A stretch of DNA of 64,000 nt from assembly GCF_018613065.1 (NCBI RefSeq), contig NZ_JAGGQW010000049.1, forward strand, positions 1 to 64,000, in the 5' to 3' direction. Of this stretch, positions 9,109 through 17,741 are shown piece by piece; position 1 is the stretch's first letter; each line of letters opens with the position of its first letter. This DNA comes from Bacillus sp. ISL-7. Lineage in GTDB: Bacteria > Bacillota > Bacilli > Bacillales_B > DSM-18226. Position numbers and translations under genes: made by a program. Below the pieces are notes generated by a model. It saw only the letters and a program-made list of their open reading frames with translations, was not told where the DNA came from and did no database searches.

Positions 9109-10994
9109 AAATGCTCACAGGAGAAAATGTTTCGAAAACGTATGGGGAAAAACAGCTCTTTAACAATATCTCGTTCACGATTAAAGAAAAAGATCGTGTG
9201 GGATTAATCGGGATCAACGGGACCGGTAAATCATCATTATTAAAAATTATTGCAGGACTAGATACTCCTGACGAAGGAAAAATCATCACAAGTAAAGACT
9301 ATTCCATTACATTTTTAGACCAACAGCCGGAGTTAGACGGTGACAAAACGGTCCTTGAACAAGTCTTCCATGGCGATGCTCCCATCCTAAAACTAATGCG
9401 TGCTTATGAAAAAACTTTATTAGAACTGAATCTTTCTCCAAATGACACGAAAGTCCAAGAAGACCTTTTTGAATTACAAAAGCAAATGGATGCTTTAAAT
9501 GCTTGGGATGCTAGTACCAATGCAAAGTCGATTTTAATGAAATTAGGGATTGAGGAATTTACAAAAAGAATCAGTGAACTTTCGGGCGGACAGAAAAAGC
9601 GCGTCGCATTAGCTCAAGTATTAATCGCCGAGCCGGATTTACTTATTTTAGACGAACCTACGAACCATCTTGATTTTGATTCGGTAAAATGGTTAGAGGA
9701 TTATTTAAGTAGATACAATGGCTCGATCTTGCTTGTCACACATGATCGCTACTTTTTAGATCGGGTTGCGAATCGGATGTTTGAGCTCGATAGTGGTCAA
9801 TTATACAGTTATAAAGGGAACTATGCCGCCTTTTTAGAAGCAAAAGCGATTCGTGAAGAAAATGAGGCAGCTACCTTTGAAAAAAGTAAGAATCTGTTCC
9901 GCAGGGAGCTCGAATGGATTAGGCGTGGTGCAAAAGCCAGGTCTACAAAACAAAAGGCGAGGATTCAACGTTTTGATGAGCTCGATGAAAAGGTTTCGAG
10001 TGGGCAGTCATCTTCTGAAAAGATGGATATCTCGTTAAATGGCAGTCGGCTTGGCAAGCAGGTATTTGAACTGAAGGATGCTTCCAAGCGATACGGAGCA
10101 AAAACGATTTTAAATCATTTTGATTTACTTGTGAAGCCGGGGGATCGGATTGGTATTATCGGGAAAAACGGAACCGGGAAATCAACCTTATTAAATATCC
10201 TCGCAAAACATATCCCCCTTGATGAGGGTGAGTTTATCATGGGGCAAACGGTGAAAATCGCTTATTATACACAGGAAAGTGAAGATATGGATGAAAATAA
10301 GCGGATGATTGAATACATTAAAGAGACGGCCGAGATTGTCGAAACATCGGATGGGAAAACGATCTCTGCTGCTCAAATGCTTGAACGCTTTCTATTTCCT
10401 CCATTTTCGCACGGTACCCCAATTCGAAAGCTATCGGGCGGAGAAAAACGACGTTTATATTTGTTAAAAATATTGATGACTGCACCAAATGTGTTATTGT
10501 TGGACGAACCAACCAATGATCTCGATACCCAGACACTGACGGTACTTGAAGATTATTTGGAAGATTTCCCGGGAGTGGTAATCACTGTTTCTCATGACCG
10601 CTATTTCTTAGATAAGGTGGCTGAACAGCTTCTCGTACTACAAGGGGAAGGTACGATAGATTCATTCTTTGGGAATTATACAGAGTATCTTGAGAAGGAA
10701 TCAGCGCTTGAAGCACGAAAAACAGTCGCAGTTTCGGCCAAGCCAACTAAACCGGTTGAGAAAGAAAAAAAGAAAAAAATGACTTATCTAGAGAAAAAAG
10801 AATGGGAATCAATTGACGAGGATATTGCGAAAACAGAGACCCGCATTGAAGAAATAGGTGTTGAAATGGCGAAAACAGGCAGTGATTTTACGAAAGCACA
10901 GGATTTGATGAAGCAAGAAAACGAATTAAACGAAAAGCTTGAGTACTTAATCGAACGCTGGTCATATCTGGCAGAGCTGGCCGAAAAGGAATAA
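9105..10994 (+). CDS. yfmR: ABC-F ribosome-associated ATPase YfmR
   Basis: A soluble tandem ABC ATPase without membrane segments, the ABC-F class that acts on the ribosome. Walker A motifs are GINGTGKSS and GKNGTGKST, signature motifs LSGGQKKR and LSGGEKRR, and Walker B motifs ILDEPTNHLD and LLDEPTNDLD. The interdomain linker carries RRELEWIRRGAKARSTKQKA. The C-terminal coiled coil (about 560-628) matches YfmR, which overlaps EF-P in relieving stalled, proline-rich translation in B. subtilis. The start at 9105 overlaps the ypgQ stop, and 630 residues is the normal length. Confidence 0.92.
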   Translation: MKMLTGENVSKTYGEKQLFNNISFTIKEKDRVGLIGINGTGKSSLLKIIAGLDTPDEGKIITSKDYSITFLDQQPELDGDKTVLEQVFHGDAPILKLMRAYEKTLLELNLSPNDTKVQEDLFELQKQMDALNAWDASTNAKSILMKLGIEEFTKRISELSGGQKKRVALAQVLIAEPDLLILDEPTNHLDFDSVKWLEDYLSRYNGSILLVTHDRYFLDRVANRMFELDSGQLYSYKGNYAAFLEAKAIREENEAATFEKSKNLFRRELEWIRRGAKARSTKQKARIQRFDELDEKVSSGQSSSEKMDISLNGSRLGKQVFELKDASKRYGAKTILNHFDLLVKPGDRIGIIGKNGTGKSTLLNILAKHIPLDEGEFIMGQTVKIAYYTQESEDMDENKRMIEYIKETAEIVETSDGKTISAAQMLERFLFPPFSHGTPIRKLSGGEKRRLYLLKILMTAPNVLLLDEPTNDLDTQTLTVLEDYLEDFPGVVITVSHDRYFLDKVAEQLLVLQGEGTIDSFFGNYTEYLEKESALEARKTVAVSAKPTKPVEKEKKKKMTYLEKKEWESIDEDIAKTETRIEEIGVEMAKTGSDFTKAQDLMKQENELNEKLEYLIERWSYLAELAEKE

Positions 10995-11022
10995 GAGTGC
11001 GTCCATGGACGTACTCTTTTTC
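10993..11022 (+). terminator. yfmR terminator
   Basis: AGAGTGCGTCC pairs with GGACGTACTCT, followed by TTTTTC. Confidence 0.85.
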
Positions 11023-11099
11023 TTCAAGCATATCCGGTGATTGAAACTTATCGAATATGATAAACTGGATAAAGAAATCATAAGAATTAGGTGATCTTT

Positions 11100-12233
11100 T
11101 TGAAAATTAAGGCGATTGAACCAACGCCAAGTCCGAATACAATGAAAATTAATTTAGATGAAGAACTTCCTATGGGGAAAAGCCATAATTATAAAAAAGA
11201 AACAGCAACAAATGCGCCAGCCGTTATCCAATCCATCCTTCAAATCGAAGGCATCAAAGGCGTGTACCATGTCGCAGACTTTCTTGCTGTCGAGCGGAAT
11301 GCAAGATATGATTGGAAGGAATTATTACCTCAAGTTCGCCAGGCATTTGGAGAAAAAGCGAATGAAACTGCAAACACAGAAAAAATAGATGAACATTTTG
11401 GTGAAATTAAGGTTGAAATCCAAATGTTTAAGGATATTCCACTCCAAGTAAAGCTTACCGATGGTGCTACTGAAAGACGGTTTGGATTGGCGGAACACTT
11501 TTTAAAGGCAAGAGAAAGGGCACAGCTTCCTGAAGATAACTATATCTTATTGCGAAAGTGGCAAAATCAGGGCGTTCGCTATGGAGATTTTGACCAAATT
11601 GGCAAGGAGGTAGTCGATGAACTCATTGCCGCGTATCCACTGGAACGATTAGAAGAATTAGTTACAAATGCTCAATCAGCAGAATCTACTTCAGAACCAA
11701 AAATTAATCTTTCTCGCAAAAAGGTAACATTGGAGGATTTGCAGAATCCCGATTGGCAGATTCGCTATCAACTCCTCGAGCAAATGGATGATCCGGAACT
11801 AGAGGATTTACCCGTACTTGAAAAAGCATTATCTGATGAAAAGGCTTCGATTCGAAGGCTTGCAACAGTGTACCTAGGCATGATCAAAGAGAAAGAGGTA
11901 CTTCCGCTTTTATATCAGGCATTGAAAGATAAAACTGTGACCGTTCGAAGAACCGCGGGAGATTGTCTATCAGATTTAGGGTTTCCAGAAGCAGCCGACG
12001 AGATGATGGAAGCATTGCAGGATAAGAGCAAGTTAGTTCGCTGGCGGGCAGCTATGTTTTTATATGAGGCAGGCGATGAAAAGGCCCTTCCAGCGTTAAA
12101 AGCTGCCGAAAATGATTCGGAATTTGAAGTCAGTTTGCAAATAAAAATGGCGATTGAAAGAATTGAAGGCGGTAAAGAAGCTAAAGGTTCTGTTTGGAAG
12201 CAAATGACTGAATCAAGGAAAGCGACCGAATAA
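11100..12233 (+). CDS. ypgR: Virulence-factor-C-like protein with NifU_N and HEAT repeats (YpgR)
   Basis: About 377 residues. The N-terminus (TPSPNTMKI, then the VADFLAVERNARYDW region) has the look of the Nfu/NifU N-terminal domain. The C-terminal half, about 200-360, contains HEAT-like helical repeats (IRYQLLEQMDD, VRRTAGDCLSDLG, VRWRAAMFLYEAG). Staphylococcal homologues are called conserved virulence factor C, and the biochemical role is unknown. The TTG at 11100 has AGGTGAT upstream, whereas the GTG at 11091 lies inside that site. The ypgQ/ypgR proximity of B. subtilis is kept, with yfmR between them. Confidence 0.85.
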   Translation: MKIKAIEPTPSPNTMKINLDEELPMGKSHNYKKETATNAPAVIQSILQIEGIKGVYHVADFLAVERNARYDWKELLPQVRQAFGEKANETANTEKIDEHFGEIKVEIQMFKDIPLQVKLTDGATERRFGLAEHFLKARERAQLPEDNYILLRKWQNQGVRYGDFDQIGKEVVDELIAAYPLERLEELVTNAQSAESTSEPKINLSRKKVTLEDLQNPDWQIRYQLLEQMDDPELEDLPVLEKALSDEKASIRRLATVYLGMIKEKEVLPLLYQALKDKTVTVRRTAGDCLSDLGFPEAADEMMEALQDKSKLVRWRAAMFLYEAGDEKALPALKAAENDSEFEVSLQIKMAIERIEGGKEAKGSVWKQMTESRKATE

Positions 12234-12296
12234 AATTGCAAATAGCTAATAGATTAGGTATTCTAAAGTGGATGAACCGAAACGGAGTGATTTAAA

Positions 12297-12731
12297 ATGT
12301 CAAATGCTTATGATGAATATATGAAACAAATGGTTTTACCGATGCGCGAAGAATTAACAAGAGCTGGCTTCGAAGAGCTACCTACTGCACAAGAGGTAGA
12401 ACAATTTTTGGAAAATGTCAGCGGAACAACGCTGGTTGTCGTAAATTCTGTGTGCGGATGTGCTGCTGGATTGGCTCGTCCTGCTGCAACGCAAGCGGTG
12501 CTAAATAGCGAAAAAAAGCCAAACCACCTAGTAACAGTTTTTGCTGGACAGGATAAAGAAGCCACAGCGAAAATGCGTGAGTATTTCGAAGGTATTGCAC
12601 CATCATCACCATCTATGGCATTATTAAAAGATAAAAAAGTCGTTCATTTCATTCCTAGACATGATATTGAAGGAATGCCGATGGAAACAGTTATGCATAA
12701 TTTACTTGGGGCATTTGAAGCCCACTGCTAA
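12297..12731 (+). CDS. brxA: Bacilliredoxin BrxA (YphP)
   Basis: A thioredoxin-fold thiol-disulfide protein that removes bacillithiol from oxidised proteins. The redox motif is C53-G-C55 in NSVCGCAAGLARPA, a hallmark of BrxA/BrxB. The 144-residue length and the end AFEAHC match BrxA closely. The start follows ACGGAGTGATTTAAA. It is a single-gene unit with its own terminator. It lies near ypgR/ypgQ/metA as yphP does in B. subtilis, without ilvD. Confidence 0.93.
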   Translation: MSNAYDEYMKQMVLPMREELTRAGFEELPTAQEVEQFLENVSGTTLVVVNSVCGCAAGLARPAATQAVLNSEKKPNHLVTVFAGQDKEATAKMREYFEGIAPSSPSMALLKDKKVVHFIPRHDIEGMPMETVMHNLLGAFEAHC

Positions 12732-12733
12732 TT

Positions 12734-12758
12734 AGGATGTCAACCGACATCCTTTTTC
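12734..12758 (+). terminator. brxA terminator
   Basis: AGGATGTC (12734-12741) pairs with GACATCCT (12746-12753), followed by TTTTTC. Confidence 0.85.
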
Positions 12759-12891
12759 TATGATTAAATTGTGATTTTTAAACTGTTTTTTTCCATTTAT
12801 AAGAAAAAAGAAGTATAATATTTTGTATAATAACTAATTTTAGAAAAAATAGATTATACATAATCTTGCTAAGAATAAGGTGAAATGAAAA

Positions 12892-13485
12892 ATGAACAAT
12901 TGGCTTCGTAAAACGTTATTTGTATTAGTATCTGTTTTAACTTTTGGACTTGTTACCCCCACACAATTAATCAATACGGTAAATGGAGAGAATCTTGCCG
13001 ATCGTGATGCCTTTGAAGCGCCATCGACCGAAAGTCACTTTGGACAAACAAACACGTTTATTGAAGAATCAGATTTTGACAAAGAAAAGTTTATTGAAGA
13101 ATTAATAAAACAAGCAGAATTCCAGTCATATCAAAAATTTGGTCCAAGGATTAAACCAGTCATCGAAAATGAATTTCGGGAAATGATTTTACCAAATATC
13201 GAAACTGCACTTGAAGAAATTGCTGTCCAATTTCCTGAAGAAGATTTGAAAAATCTCACCATAACCGAACATCCTGGTGCCGGCCTTTCTGAAAAAATCT
13301 TTAATATTAACAATCGCGCTATCGGTAAAGAAATACTTCGTTTTCATGTAAGACGAGATAATCCACCGCAAGCAGGTTACTGGTTTAATTTTCATTACCA
13401 CACCTACCATGATAATTTCCAGAACCATCATGAGTTAGGGTCTATTTTTTGGGCTAAAAATACACCACCTAAATGGATGAGTTAA
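12892..13485 (+). CDS. ypjP: YpjP family protein
   Basis: A 197-residue protein of the Bacillus YpjP family, of unknown function. The N-terminus MNNWLRKTLFVLVSVLTFGL is a signal peptide or membrane anchor, so the rest is probably extracytoplasmic. The C-terminal half contains the conserved FHYHTYHDN and HHELGSIFWAKNTPPKWMS stretches, rich in histidine. In B. subtilis ypjP lies next to thyB and dfrA. Here about 11 kb of Ter-type genes separate it from thyA/dfrA. Confidence 0.85.
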   Translation: MNNWLRKTLFVLVSVLTFGLVTPTQLINTVNGENLADRDAFEAPSTESHFGQTNTFIEESDFDKEKFIEELIKQAEFQSYQKFGPRIKPVIENEFREMILPNIETALEEIAVQFPEEDLKNLTITEHPGAGLSEKIFNINNRAIGKEILRFHVRRDNPPQAGYWFNFHYHTYHDNFQNHHELGSIFWAKNTPPKWMS

Positions 13486-13528
13486 TGTGAATTTGCTTAT
13501 TAGCAGGAAAAAATTTTATTATAATAAA

Positions 13529-13554
13529 TGAAACCTTTTTATGACAAACTCGTA
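13529..13554 (+). promoter_or_regulatory. ECF (sigma-W type) promoter of yceD
   Basis: TGAAAC (13529-13534), a 16-nt spacer and CGTA (13551-13554) fit the B. subtilis sigma-W/M/X class consensus. The yceD ATG lies 34 bp downstream with TTGGAGGA. This agrees with the known ECF control of the B. subtilis yceCDEFGH operon. Confidence 0.8.
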
Positions 13555-13587
13555 AATAGACTATTACCTAAATTGGAGGAATGAAAA

Positions 13588-14169
13588 ATGGCAGTAAGTT
13601 TATCAAAAGGTCAAAAAGTTGATTTAACAAAAACCAATCCTGGTTTAACAAATGTTGTGGTTGGATTAGGATGGGACACAAACAAATATGATGGTGGAAA
13701 TGACTTTGATTTAGATTCATCAGTTTTCCTATTAGGAGAAAATGGAAAAGTTACAAATGAAAGTGACTTTATTTTCTATAATAATCCACAAGGAGCAAAT
13801 GGAGCTGTGGTACATACTGGAGATAATCGCACAGGTGCTGGTGATGGTGATGATGAAGGCATTAAAGTAAGCCTTACAACTATTCCAGCCAATATTCAGC
13901 GGATTGCGTTTACCATTACAATTCATGACGCAGAAAGCAGAAATCAAAACTTTGGACAGGTTTCAAATGCCTATGCCCGCATTTACAATGAGGCAAACGG
14001 TGAAGAATTGATTCGCTATGATTTAGGTGAGGACTTCTCGATTGAAACAGCAATTGTTGTTGGTGAATTGTATCGCCACAATGGTGAATGGAAATTTAGT
14101 GCCATCGGCAGTGGGTATCAAGGCGGATTAGCTGCACTTGCAACTGACTTTGGACTATCGATAGGTTAA
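13588..14169 (+). CDS. yceD: TerD family calcium-binding stress protein YceD
   Basis: A TerD-domain protein of 193 residues. The acidic Ca2+-site motifs [16 protein letters not shown] and [13 protein letters not shown] are intact, as is the [12 protein letters not shown] segment. The end [17 protein letters not shown] matches B. subtilis YceD best. TerD proteins accompany tellurite and envelope-stress resistance, but the molecular role is unsettled. It is driven by an ECF-type promoter and followed by a terminator, so it can be transcribed apart from the rest of the locus. Confidence 0.93.
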   Translation: MAVSLSKGQKVDLTKTNPGLTNVVVGLGWDTNKYDGGNDFDLDSSVFLLGENGKVTNESDFIFYNNPQGANGAVVHTGDNRTGAGDGDDEGIKVSLTTIPANIQRIAFTITIHDAESRNQNFGQVSNAYARIYNEANGEELIRYDLGEDFSIETAIVVGELYRHNGEWKFSAIGSGYQGGLAALATDFGLSIG

Positions 14170-14182
14170 TATTTCAAAATGA

Positions 14183-14211
14183 AGAGACCCAATCAATAAT
14201 GGGTCTTTTTA
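14183..14211 (+). terminator. yceD terminator
   Basis: AGACCCA (14185-14191) pairs with TGGGTCT (14200-14206), followed by TTTT. Confidence 0.8.
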
Positions 14212-14231
14212 CAAAAGCTTTGTTAACAATA

Positions 14232-14348
14232 TGTCTAGCTGCTGCGCCTAGGGGCTCTATGGTCTACAGCCAATCCATCATGGAGGTTAAAGTACAACCT
14301 TCATGACGGAGTCTTATGCTTGCCCTGAACAAGGCGCTTCCGCTTTTC
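14232..14348. repeat. Dispersed repeat TGTCTAGCT...GGCGCTTCCGCTTTTC
   Basis: About 117 bp, starting TGTCTAGCTGCTGCGCCTAG and ending GAACAAGGCGCTTCCGCTTT. It has the ends of a small non-coding repeat common in Bacillus-like genomes. An internal inverted pair (CATGGAGGTT / AACCTTCATG) suggests a stem. It lies between yceD and terC. Partial copies lie at 6605 and 38014. Confidence 0.6.
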
Positions 14349-14370
14349 TATTCTAGGAGGAATTACTTTA

Positions 14371-15150
14371 ATGTCAGTTTTGAATCATATCTTGGACACC
14401 TATGCGCAATTTTTTGATTTGAATATGTGGGGTAAAATATTAGCCGATCCAGTCAGCTGGGGACTTATTGGGACACTTATTATTTTAGAAGGATTACTTT
14501 CTGCTGATAATGCGCTTGTTTTAGCCGTTATGGTTAAACATTTGGAACCTAAAAAGCGTAAGAGAGCCTTGTTCTATGGTTTATTAGGAGCATATATATT
14601 CCGATTTATTGCGATTGGAATCGGAGTATACTTAATCAAGTTTTGGGTCATTAAAGCCCTTGGTGCCGCGTATCTTGCTTGGTTAGCGATTAAGTATTTC
14701 ATCGATAAGCGTAAAGGTGATACTGGTCACGATGATGAGGAAGCAGCAGGAATTAACCAAGGCGGCTTGCTAATACGCTTATTTGGTACCTTTTGGGGAA
14801 CGGTAGCTGCCGTTGAATTAATGGATATTGCATTCTCAGTAGACAGCGTTCTTGCGGCATTTGGGGTCAGCAATCAGGTATGGATTTTATTTGTAGGTGG
14901 GATCCTTGGTGTGTTAATGATGCGTGGCGTTGCCGGAGTTTTTCTTACACTAATCGACAGGATTCCTGAACTTGAAACCACCGCTTATATCTTAATCCTA
15001 ATCATTTCTATTAAGATGGCACTAACCTTACCGTTATTCAACATCCATATTGAATCATTACATTTCTTTATTATTCTAGCCGTAACATTTGGAGCTACCT
15101 TTATTGTTCACTTCATGAATAAGAAAAAGGAAACTAGCAAAGAAAATTAA
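14371..15150 (+). CDS. yceF: TerC family membrane protein (YceF/MeeF type)
   Basis: An integral membrane protein of 259 residues with about seven hydrophobic segments. The conserved acidic motifs lie in the membrane: GLLSADNALVLAVM near 44 and ELMDIAFSVDSVLAAFG near 150. B. subtilis YceF (MeeF) and its paralogues export Mn2+ and help metalate secreted enzymes, so metal export is the likely role. The start follows TAGGAGGAATTACTTTA. A hairpin with a T tract separates it from the lyase gene downstream, so read-through would be partial. Confidence 0.93.
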   Translation: MSVLNHILDTYAQFFDLNMWGKILADPVSWGLIGTLIILEGLLSADNALVLAVMVKHLEPKKRKRALFYGLLGAYIFRFIAIGIGVYLIKFWVIKALGAAYLAWLAIKYFIDKRKGDTGHDDEEAAGINQGGLLIRLFGTFWGTVAAVELMDIAFSVDSVLAAFGVSNQVWILFVGGILGVLMMRGVAGVFLTLIDRIPELETTAYILILIISIKMALTLPLFNIHIESLHFFIILAVTFGATFIVHFMNKKKETSKEN

Positions 15151-15166
15151 AAATTGTTGACTAAAA

Positions 15167-15201
15167 AGGGGAGCTGACGAGAGTCCGTCTCCTCTATTTT
15201 T
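15167..15201 (+). terminator. Hairpin between terC and lyase gene
   Basis: AGGGGAG and CTCCTCT pair (one G-U), with GAC/GTC inside, followed by ATTTTTT. It may be a partial terminator within the Ter locus. Confidence 0.6.
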
Positions 15202-15226
15202 TACCTTTAAAGAGGAGAAAGTGGTT

Positions 15227-16414
15227 ATGGAATTTTTTACATACTTATACGAAAATGAAATTAAAGGATTCTTCTTCCAAAAACCGCAGGCTTTTACTAA
15301 ATATTCTCACCGTGAACTACTGTCCTATGGTTTAGGCGCCACGCTTTATATGCCTGCCACACGCCCTAATATTCATCAAGAAATCCTCTCTAAGAAGCAT
15401 GAAGGTTTAACCTCCCTTGTCATCGACTTAGAAGATGCTGTTGGTGATAACGAGGTAACTGATGCTGAAGCAATGCTTATCAGTGAATTATTAAAGTTAT
15501 TATTTGAATTAAATAAAGGCTTTTTGAGCTATACAGATCTACCGCTTATGTTTATCCGAATCCGAAACCTAGAGCAGTTAAATCGGGTTACCGAACAATT
15601 AGGGGATGCAATAAGTCTGCTTACTGGGGTCGTGCTTCCAAAATTCAGTGCTGAAATTGGAGAAGAATTATTAATGGAAGTACACCGATTACATACAAAG
15701 GAGCACCCATTTTATGCTATGCCGATCTTGGAGACAGCAAAGGTCATTCAAAAAGAAACGAGAATGGAAGAATTAATGAGTATAAAGAATCTTCTTGATC
15801 GCTACAAGGACATTATTCTTAATGTTCGGATTGGGGCTACTGATTTTTGTGGATTATATGGAATACGCCGTAGTGCGGATACTACCGTTTATGATATCGC
15901 TGTCTTAAGAGATTGCATTTCAGATATTATCAATGTCTTTCAACGCTTTGATAGTTCCTACGTTGTATCGGGTCCAGTTTGGGAGTATTTTTCTGCGAAA
16001 AAGAGAATGTTAAAGCCACAGCTTAGGCAAACACCGTTCCGAGAACGGTACGGGGATGAAGGGTTGAAATGGAGAGCAAAATTAATCAATGAACATATGG
16101 ATGGTTTAATCCAGGAAATCTTAATGGATATTGCAAACGGAATAACAGGAAAAACGATTATTCATCCTTCACATATCAAAGTAGTGCAAGCCCTAAATGT
16201 TGTTTCCTACGAGGAATTCATTGATGCTAGCAATATCATAAATGCGGCAAATGGGGATATTGGCGTTTTGAAAAGTAATTTTGCTAATAAAATGAATGAA
16301 ATAAAACCTCATTATTATTGGGCAAAGAAAACCATCTTAAAATCACAGCTGTACGGGGTGTTACATGAAGAATTCACAACCATTGACCTTATCAAAAAAG
16401 AAGTATATGTATAA
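15227..16414 (+). CDS. HpcH/HpaI aldolase / CitE-like C-C bond lyase of Ter locus
   Basis: A 395-residue TIM-barrel enzyme. The acidic metal site sits in SLVIDLEDAVGDNE, PAMPILET-like strands (YAMPILETAKVI) line the barrel, and the C-terminal GKTIIHPSHIKVV is the typical CitE end motif. The substrate is unknown. In Ter-linked clusters this C-C_Bond_Lyase family is predicted to make or break a carbon-carbon bond in a nucleoside-like metabolite. ATG at 15227 fits the GAGGAG site better than GTG at 15221. It overlaps the next gene by about 50 bp and is clearly co-translated with the two phosphoribosyltransferase-like genes. Confidence 0.85.
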   Translation: MEFFTYLYENEIKGFFFQKPQAFTKYSHRELLSYGLGATLYMPATRPNIHQEILSKKHEGLTSLVIDLEDAVGDNEVTDAEAMLISELLKLLFELNKGFLSYTDLPLMFIRIRNLEQLNRVTEQLGDAISLLTGVVLPKFSAEIGEELLMEVHRLHTKEHPFYAMPILETAKVIQKETRMEELMSIKNLLDRYKDIILNVRIGATDFCGLYGIRRSADTTVYDIAVLRDCISDIINVFQRFDSSYVVSGPVWEYFSAKKRMLKPQLRQTPFRERYGDEGLKWRAKLINEHMDGLIQEILMDIANGITGKTIIHPSHIKVVQALNVVSYEEFIDASNIINAANGDIGVLKSNFANKMNEIKPHYYWAKKTILKSQLYGVLHEEFTTIDLIKKEVYV

Positions 16415-17741
16415 TATCCTAGACTCCATTGAAACAGAGATAGAAGTTTCTGAAAATCCGTATGATTTGACACTAGAAGAATTATTTACAATGGCAGCTA
16501 GAATAAATAAGAAACGGTCGTTTTTGTTTGTAAGTAAAGTGCTTGGTAAACACTTACCAATTGATCCCAATAAAGGACTCCAAACTGGAGCACTTCTTGG
16601 TGCGAGATTCCTTGAAACGGTAAAGGAGATAAAATGTTTAGAAACTGAGAGTCTATTAACCTCCTTTAAAAATGGAGAATTATATCAGAGTAAGGCCTTT
16701 ATCCCTGACAATATTCGTCCTGTAGTGATAGGATTTGCTGAAACCGCCACATCACTTGGGCATGCTTTTTTTGATTGCTTTAACTCGGCTGAATACTTTC
16801 ATACCACTCGAGAAGAACTCGAACAGGTGAAACCAAAAATTACCTTTGAAGAAGAGCATTCCCATGCGACATCACATCGTTGTTTTATTCCGTTAGAAAT
16901 GATACAAAATGAACGAGAGATCATCCTCGTTGATGATGAACTAACAACGGGTAAAACCGCTTTAAATATTATCCAATCGATCCATGCTAAATTCCCAAGA
17001 CATGTTTATACCGTTGTTTCCATTTTGGATTGGCGTTCAGAAGAAAATCGAAATGGTTTTATCCGTCTTGAACAGGACCTGGGGATAAAAATCAATGTGG
17101 TAAGCCTTTTGGCTGGTACAGTACAGGTTAAACAGCATAATGAAATGAATAATTGGTCAATAAAAGAGGAATCGAACAAGCGCGTGGAGTCCTCTGTCGA
17201 ACAAATAGACCTATCACCTTTTTTTACCATGACCCTCTATTCAGCCAATAACCCGATGAATAAGGCAGCATTTATTAAAGAGACAGGTCGATTCGGCCTA
17301 AGCAGTACGGAAAATAGGAGTCTTCAACAGAAAACCTCTGAAGCTGCGGCCGTTTTAAACAAAAAAAGGATTGGAAAAAGGACACTTTGCCTAGGAACTG
17401 GAGAGTTTATGTATCTTCCGATGAAACTAGCTGCCGAAATGGGTAAAGGTGTTTATTATCAATCAACAACTCGAAGCCCGATTTTTATCGAAGACAAAGT
17501 AGGATATGGAGCGAGGTATGGTGCGTCTTTTCCTAATCCTGAAGACCAAGATATTACTCACTTTTTTTACAATATTCCACCAGGATTCTACGATGAAATA
17601 TTTATCTTTTTTGAAAGAACAGTAAAGTTAGAGAATCTTCAACCATTACTGAAAGAACTAAATAAATTACAAATAAAGATGATAAGACTTGTCTTTTTTT
17701 CTGAATATCGAGGTGAACAAGTTGAAAACCACAATCAATAA
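16365..17741 (+). CDS. Phosphoribosyltransferase with C-terminal TRSP domain
   Basis: A 458-residue protein. The N-terminal half is PRTase-like: VIGFAETATSLGHAFFD, then the PRPP-binding loop REIILVDDELTTGKTALN near residues 185-202. The C-terminal half is a TRSP domain, named for the motif seen here as STTRSPIF, and includes LCLGTGEFMYLPMKLA. This pairing is characteristic of the predicted Ter biosynthetic module and suggests ribosyl-5-phosphate transfer to an unknown base. Its start lies about 50 bp inside the lyase gene, preceded by GGGGTG. An alternative ATG at 16407 would shorten it by 14 residues. Confidence 0.85.
   Translation: MKNSQPLTLSKKKYMYNILDSIETEIEVSENPYDLTLEELFTMAARINKKRSFLFVSKVLGKHLPIDPNKGLQTGALLGARFLETVKEIKCLETESLLTSFKNGELYQSKAFIPDNIRPVVIGFAETATSLGHAFFDCFNSAEYFHTTREELEQVKPKITFEEEHSHATSHRCFIPLEMIQNEREIILVDDELTTGKTALNIIQSIHAKFPRHVYTVVSILDWRSEENRNGFIRLEQDLGIKINVVSLLAGTVQVKQHNEMNNWSIKEESNKRVESSVEQIDLSPFFTMTLYSANNPMNKAAFIKETGRFGLSSTENRSLQQKTSEAAAVLNKKRIGKRTLCLGTGEFMYLPMKLAAEMGKGVYYQSTTRSPIFIEDKVGYGARYGASFPNPEDQDITHFFYNIPPGFYDEIFIFFERTVKLENLQPLLKELNKLQIKMIRLVFFSEYRGEQVENHNQ

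Noticed and set aside
12308..12565. Minus-strand frame opposite brxA
   Set aside because: Opposite a strongly conserved gene, no RBS, no domain.
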